Positions 61,794 to 64,000 of a stretch of 64,000 nt of DNA are shown here, piece by piece. The position numbers were made by a program, and so were the translations under genes. A model generated the notes under the pieces. That model saw only the letters and a list, made by a program, of their open reading frames with translations, ran no database searches and had not been told where the DNA came from. The DNA comes from Halopenitus sp041821145 (GTDB lineage Archaea > Halobacteriota > Halobacteria > Halobacteriales > Haloferacaceae): assembly GCF_041821145.1 (NCBI RefSeq), contig NZ_JBGUBC010000003.1, forward strand, positions 62,001 through 126,000, given 5' to 3'. Position 1 is the first letter of the stretch; every line of letters starts with the position of its first letter.

Positions 61794-62767
61794 TGACTGA
61801 TAGTGATGAGCGACTCCTGACGGCGGCAAAGCTTCGCGAACAGATAGACGGGCGTCTCGAATCGAACGCGGACTTCTATCCGCACACGGGCATCGTCGCT
61901 GATGATGCTCACCGATCGAACCTCTCGTTCGTGGAATCCGTCCTTCGCGATTCCGAGGAACATTCCTCGTTCGCTGAAACCGATCTCGGTGCTGACGTGC
62001 TCGCGAAGTTCCGCAGCGATCGAGCCACCGGCGCCGTCTCGGAAGGGAACGGCTCTGTGCTATCCCACCTGGTCGGTGTCACCGAGCAAGACCTCGACGC
62101 GAGTGCGATCACCCTGTCGGCTCGTATCCTCGACGAGTTGGATCGAAATGGTGCACTGTCCACGATTCTCGCAGCCGGCGATCCGAATACTGGAAAGACG
62201 AATACGGCATGGCTGTTGATCGAACTCGGCCGCACGTTGTGGGACGATCTTCTCGTGATAAGCAACGCTCGCGCCGGGATCGTTGACGAACGAGTAACCA
62301 CCTGCCACGATCTCGCGGTCTCGCTGCTGGAACATCGAGCCCGGCCGAAAGCGGTCGTGATCGACGAAGCCTCCACACATTTCGACGCGCGAACGAACTC
62401 CCGTGATGTGGCGACACAATGGTCTCCGCTGCTCAAGCGAATGAGTAAGCTCGGTGTGGAGATGGTGATCGTGATCGGTCACACGGGCAAGGACGTTGAT
62501 CCCGAAATAAAGCGCCTCACGTCGCTGGCGTTCTACAAGACGGAACCGAAGATCGTCGACTTCTACGAACGATGGCCGTCGAACTCCGATCAGCCGACCG
62601 ATCAGCTATTCGGTGGCTCGGTCTCTGCCCTTGAGGCGACACGTGTCGACTACGATCCGGACGAACCCGCTCCCTGGGAATGGAACCTCCGCTCTGGTCT
62701 GTTCGATCTCGATCTCGACTGGGAAACGCTTCTGGACGAACTCCGTTCCCGTGGTCCTGCCGAGTAA
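61793..62767 (+). CDS. P-loop NTPase (pleolipovirus VP8/ORF8-like)
   Basis: A 324-residue ATPase with Walker A GDPNTGKTN (residues 129-137) and Walker B AVVIDEAS (187-194). The N-terminal ~110 residues are acidic and helical; the end is acidic too. It resembles a packaging or Zot-like ATPase family, and in pleolipoviruses a putative NTPase is the last gene of the structural module, as here. A sensor-like segment VIVIGHTG follows. Its role in virion assembly or genome entry is inferred. The start at 61793 overlaps the preceding stop. Confidence 0.78.
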   Translation: MTDSDERLLTAAKLREQIDGRLESNADFYPHTGIVADDAHRSNLSFVESVLRDSEEHSSFAETDLGADVLAKFRSDRATGAVSEGNGSVLSHLVGVTEQDLDASAITLSARILDELDRNGALSTILAAGDPNTGKTNTAWLLIELGRTLWDDLLVISNARAGIVDERVTTCHDLAVSLLEHRARPKAVVIDEASTHFDARTNSRDVATQWSPLLKRMSKLGVEMVIVIGHTGKDVDPEIKRLTSLAFYKTEPKIVDFYERWPSNSDQPTDQLFGGSVSALEATRVDYDPDEPAPWEWNLRSGLFDLDLDWETLLDELRSRGPAE

Positions 62768-62825
62768 CCGTCAATCCACCCACCGACCCACCCACCGTTA
62801 TCAGGTGGTCGGTGTTCGTATGTTA

Positions 62826-62858
62826 CCGCGCGGCCCCTCCTCGTGGGGGGTCGCGCGG
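62826..62858. terminator. 12-bp GC-rich hairpin after the virion operon
   Basis: CCGCGCGGCCCC pairs with GGGGTCGCGCGG (one G-T pair) around a 9-base loop, 59 bases after the NTPase stop. No T-run follows, so archaeal termination is uncertain; an origin hairpin is the alternative. Confidence 0.45.
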
Positions 62859-62967
62859 GGTGTGTGTAGATTGCTTCGACCCCAGATAGTAACCCGAATA
62901 TCCCTTCGTCCTCCGGCGGTCCAACGAGTGTTGCGGTTCACCAGTAGGAAGCCGGACGCACACCGTA

Positions 62968-62985
62968 GCGCGCCTACTGGCGCGC
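62968..62985. repeat. 7-bp perfect hairpin with TACT loop
   Basis: GCGCGCC-TACT-GGCGCGC. The inner CCTACTGG is the reverse complement of CCAGTAGG at 62941-62948. The same CCAGTAGG occurs in the other large gap of the element. Confidence 0.7.
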
Positions 62986-63090
62986 GAGGAAGCCCGCCCG
63001 GCGCGGCGCGACCATCGGGAGCAGCCGTGCCCGGCAGGACCGACGGAAGTCCATTCTAATTCTGGTGTAGAACGCTTTCTTATTACAGAG

Positions 63091-63264
63091 CTACCCCCAA
63101 AATACACCTGCACCAGTATCTTTCGGATCTCCGAAGTTTCTGAGGGTTTCAGTCACGTATGAAACGCTTGTATCACAATGCTCTGCGATTTCTTCTTTGG
63201 TGGCATTCGGCCACTTTTGAGCGGCATCAAGAATACACTCTTGTTTGGGAGTTAAACTTGACAT
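63091..63264 (-). CDS. small winged-helix/HTH protein (provirus)
   Basis: A 57-residue protein starting at the ATG at 63264 (MSSLTPKQE). Nearly its whole length is a helix-turn-helix: LTPKQECILDAAQKWPNATK, EEIAEHCDTSVSYVTETL, then a short wing. It ends FWG. It resembles tiny transcription regulators of haloarchaeal viruses and plasmids. It is transcribed leftward toward the virion operon and follows two further regulators in the same direction (63343-63915). Confidence 0.7.
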   Translation of the reverse strand: MSSLTPKQECILDAAQKWPNATKEEIAEHCDTSVSYVTETLRNFGDPKDTGAGVFWG

Positions 63265-63342
63265 AGATGAACATACCTTATTCGAGTTATATAATTTCAC
63301 TCCCCGATTTTCCTCATATGTAGGGTTCTAGGTGAATCTCCT

Positions 63343-63627
63343 CTAACTAACCGACCACCGGGGAAGGTGCTTCGCATCGAGATCTCCACGAAGGTATGCT
63401 AACCCCCACGACGTGATCTCGTACATATCATCATGGACTGGAACTATCAGCTCTCTTTGTGAGAGTTCATTACATCGCTCTTGGATGTGATCTTTCGACA
63501 CTTTGAGTTCCTGAAATCGGGAATCTGATGCGATCGTTGCGGGTGTTGCCCAACTGTCTTCAGCAAGATGCTCAAGAATACGCTCATCCACCTGTTGCAT
63601 CCAATTCGCTGGTTTTCGGATTGACAT
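63343..63627 (-). CDS. PhiH1 repressor-like winged-helix protein (provirus, second of two)
   Basis: A 94-residue regulator beginning MSIRKPANWMQQVDERILEH. It has a winged helix with ATPATIASDSRFQELKVSKD and a wing ending in YEITSWGLAYLRGDLDA. This N-terminal W-M-x2-V/L-D-x-R-I-L-E pattern is typical of haloarchaeal PhiH1-repressor-like proteins. Its ATG directly abuts the stop of the regulator upstream (63628), so the two are translated together. It is probably part of the lysogeny control of the element. Confidence 0.78.
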   Translation of the reverse strand: MSIRKPANWMQQVDERILEHLAEDSWATPATIASDSRFQELKVSKDHIQERCNELSQRELIVPVHDDMYEITSWGLAYLRGDLDAKHLPRWSVS

Positions 63628-63915
63628 TTATGCCATCGAAGAACTCTCTTCTCCGTTCGCCTCCGGTAATTCTCCAGCATCCAACTCACCTTCAAGATAC
63701 TCTCGCCCACTCTCAGTGAGAACATACACGCCATTTCCGAGTGGTTGGAGTAGCCCGTGGTCCGCAAGTTTTCGTAATCGCCGCGAGATCTGTGATCGGG
63801 AAACGCGAATGTAGTCGTGTTCCGCAAGCTCAGTCGCCGTCCCTGAGTCTTCTTCCCGAATAATCTCTAGAATTCGGTCATCCCAGAGAGTCATCCAAGC
63901 CGCGGATTTTCTCAT
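63628..63915 (-). CDS. PhiH1 repressor-like winged-helix protein (provirus, first of two)
   Basis: A 95-residue regulator starting MRKSAAWMTLWDDRILEI. It has a winged helix with GTATELAEHDYIRVSRSQIS and the following RRLRKLADHGLL. The wing ends in YVLTESGREYLEGELDAGEL, the C-terminal signature of the PhiH1-repressor-like family. It is clearly a paralogue of the neighbour at 63343-63627, though not a recent duplicate. The region from 63916 to the window end is AT-rich and should hold its promoter, with repeated GTGTGT motifs as possible operators. Confidence 0.8.
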   Translation of the reverse strand: MRKSAAWMTLWDDRILEIIREEDSGTATELAEHDYIRVSRSQISRRLRKLADHGLLQPLGNGVYVLTESGREYLEGELDAGELPEANGEESSSMA

Positions 63916-64000
63916 CTAGCGTGTGTTTCCTTCCCCATTCGCTTAATTGTAACACTATGTGTGTTTAGTACCTTCTCAACTATTTGAACACAATCCGTGC

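Larger units (their letters stand above)
62768..63090. other. 323-base non-coding region with GC-rich hairpins
   Basis: No gene is seen between the NTPase and the leftward regulator gene, with which it converges. It contains two GC-rich hairpins (62826-62858 and 62968-62985), an inverted repeat CCAGTAGG/CCTACTGG at 62941-62948 and 62973-62980, and tandem CCACC runs at 62776-62796. It could serve as a terminator or as a single-strand origin of a rolling-circle replicon. Confidence 0.5.
52985..64000 (+). mobile_element. integrated pleolipovirus-like provirus (right end outside window)
   Basis: From the tRNA-Arg 3' end onward, gene content and composition change: lower GC, tightly packed small genes and no housekeeping functions. 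The order Rep, then small membrane protein, Tat-exported spike with C-terminal anchor, two or three further membrane proteins and a P-loop NTPase is the conserved core of pleolipoviruses (order of VP3, VP4, ORF6/7, VP8 in HRPV-1-like viruses). Three winged-helix regulators on the opposite strand at the right suggest a lysogeny region. No integrase or att repeat is seen, so the end is beyond the window. Extra cargo is a pilin pair and a possible LAGLIDADG-related protein. Confidence 0.75.

Noticed and set aside
52985..64000. Second attachment site for the provirus within the window
   Set aside because: I searched by eye for the tRNA-Arg 3' sequence (ttcgaatcccaccgtgccc) after base 52984 and found no copy; it must lie outside if it exists.
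1..64000. CRISPR arrays, insertion sequences and rRNA genes
   Set aside because: No regularly spaced direct repeats, no transposase-like protein with terminal inverted repeats and no rRNA-like sequence were seen.

Overview
The window is chromosomal DNA of a halophilic archaeon (class Halobacteria). The signs are high GC, very acidic proteins, TATA-box promoters placed so that many mRNAs would be leaderless, start/stop overlaps of the ATGA type, and archaeal markers: L21e, RNA polymerase subunit Rpb4/F, GatE, HMG-CoA reductase of the mevalonate pathway, and the bacterioruberin genes. I cannot name the genus from the sequence. The left end cuts through a PAP2 phosphatase, and the right end cuts through an integrated virus-like element.

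Layout. 1-10.9 kb: tRNA methyltransferase (trmJ-like), folate genes (a dihydropteroate synthase homologue and mptE), the archaeal cluster rpl21e-rpoF-DUF655-ksgA, an MscS channel, a HemK-like methyltransferase, and a two-gene methionine synthase. 11-19 kb: DUF63 membrane protein, cold-shock protein, inositol-phosphatase family enzyme, tRNA-Leu(CAA), DUF309, an aspartoacylase-like peptidase, folD and glyA. 19-31 kb: two sugar-metabolism type regulators (TbsP-like and TrmB), a YcaO enzyme, a second MscS, an EamA exporter with a divergent Lrp regulator, gatE, HMG-CoA reductase and a catalytically odd amidohydrolase. 31.8-36 kb: trpD-trpF-trpE-trpG, four genes with overlapping ends, preceded by two TGTACA boxes. 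36.7-41 kb: a class II ribonucleotide reductase interrupted by an intein at the thiyl-radical cysteine. 41-46 kb: crtB, a small zinc-finger protein, and crtD-lyeJ-cruF (bacterioruberin synthesis). 46-52.8 kb: two tandem NSS-family transporters, a pilin-like protein, HMG-CoA synthase and housekeeping genes.

From tRNA-Arg(TCT) at 52.9 kb to the end of the window lies an integrated element with lower GC. I read it as a pleolipovirus-like provirus. It has a HUH rolling-circle Rep fused to a helix-hairpin-helix domain. It also has a tightly packed module of eight genes: a small soluble protein, a four-TM membrane protein, a secreted anchored protein, a Tat-exported spike with C-terminal anchor, three more membrane proteins and a P-loop NTPase. 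Three winged-helix regulators stand on the opposite strand at its right end. It also carries a pair of duplicated type IV pilin genes and a protein with a possible degenerate LAGLIDADG fold. Neither an integrase nor the second attachment site is in view, so the element runs past base 64000.

Together the chromosomal genes emphasise one-carbon metabolism (folP-like, mptE, folD, glyA, metE pair) and isoprenoid/carotenoid synthesis (HMG-CoA synthase and reductase, crtB, crtD, lyeJ, cruF).
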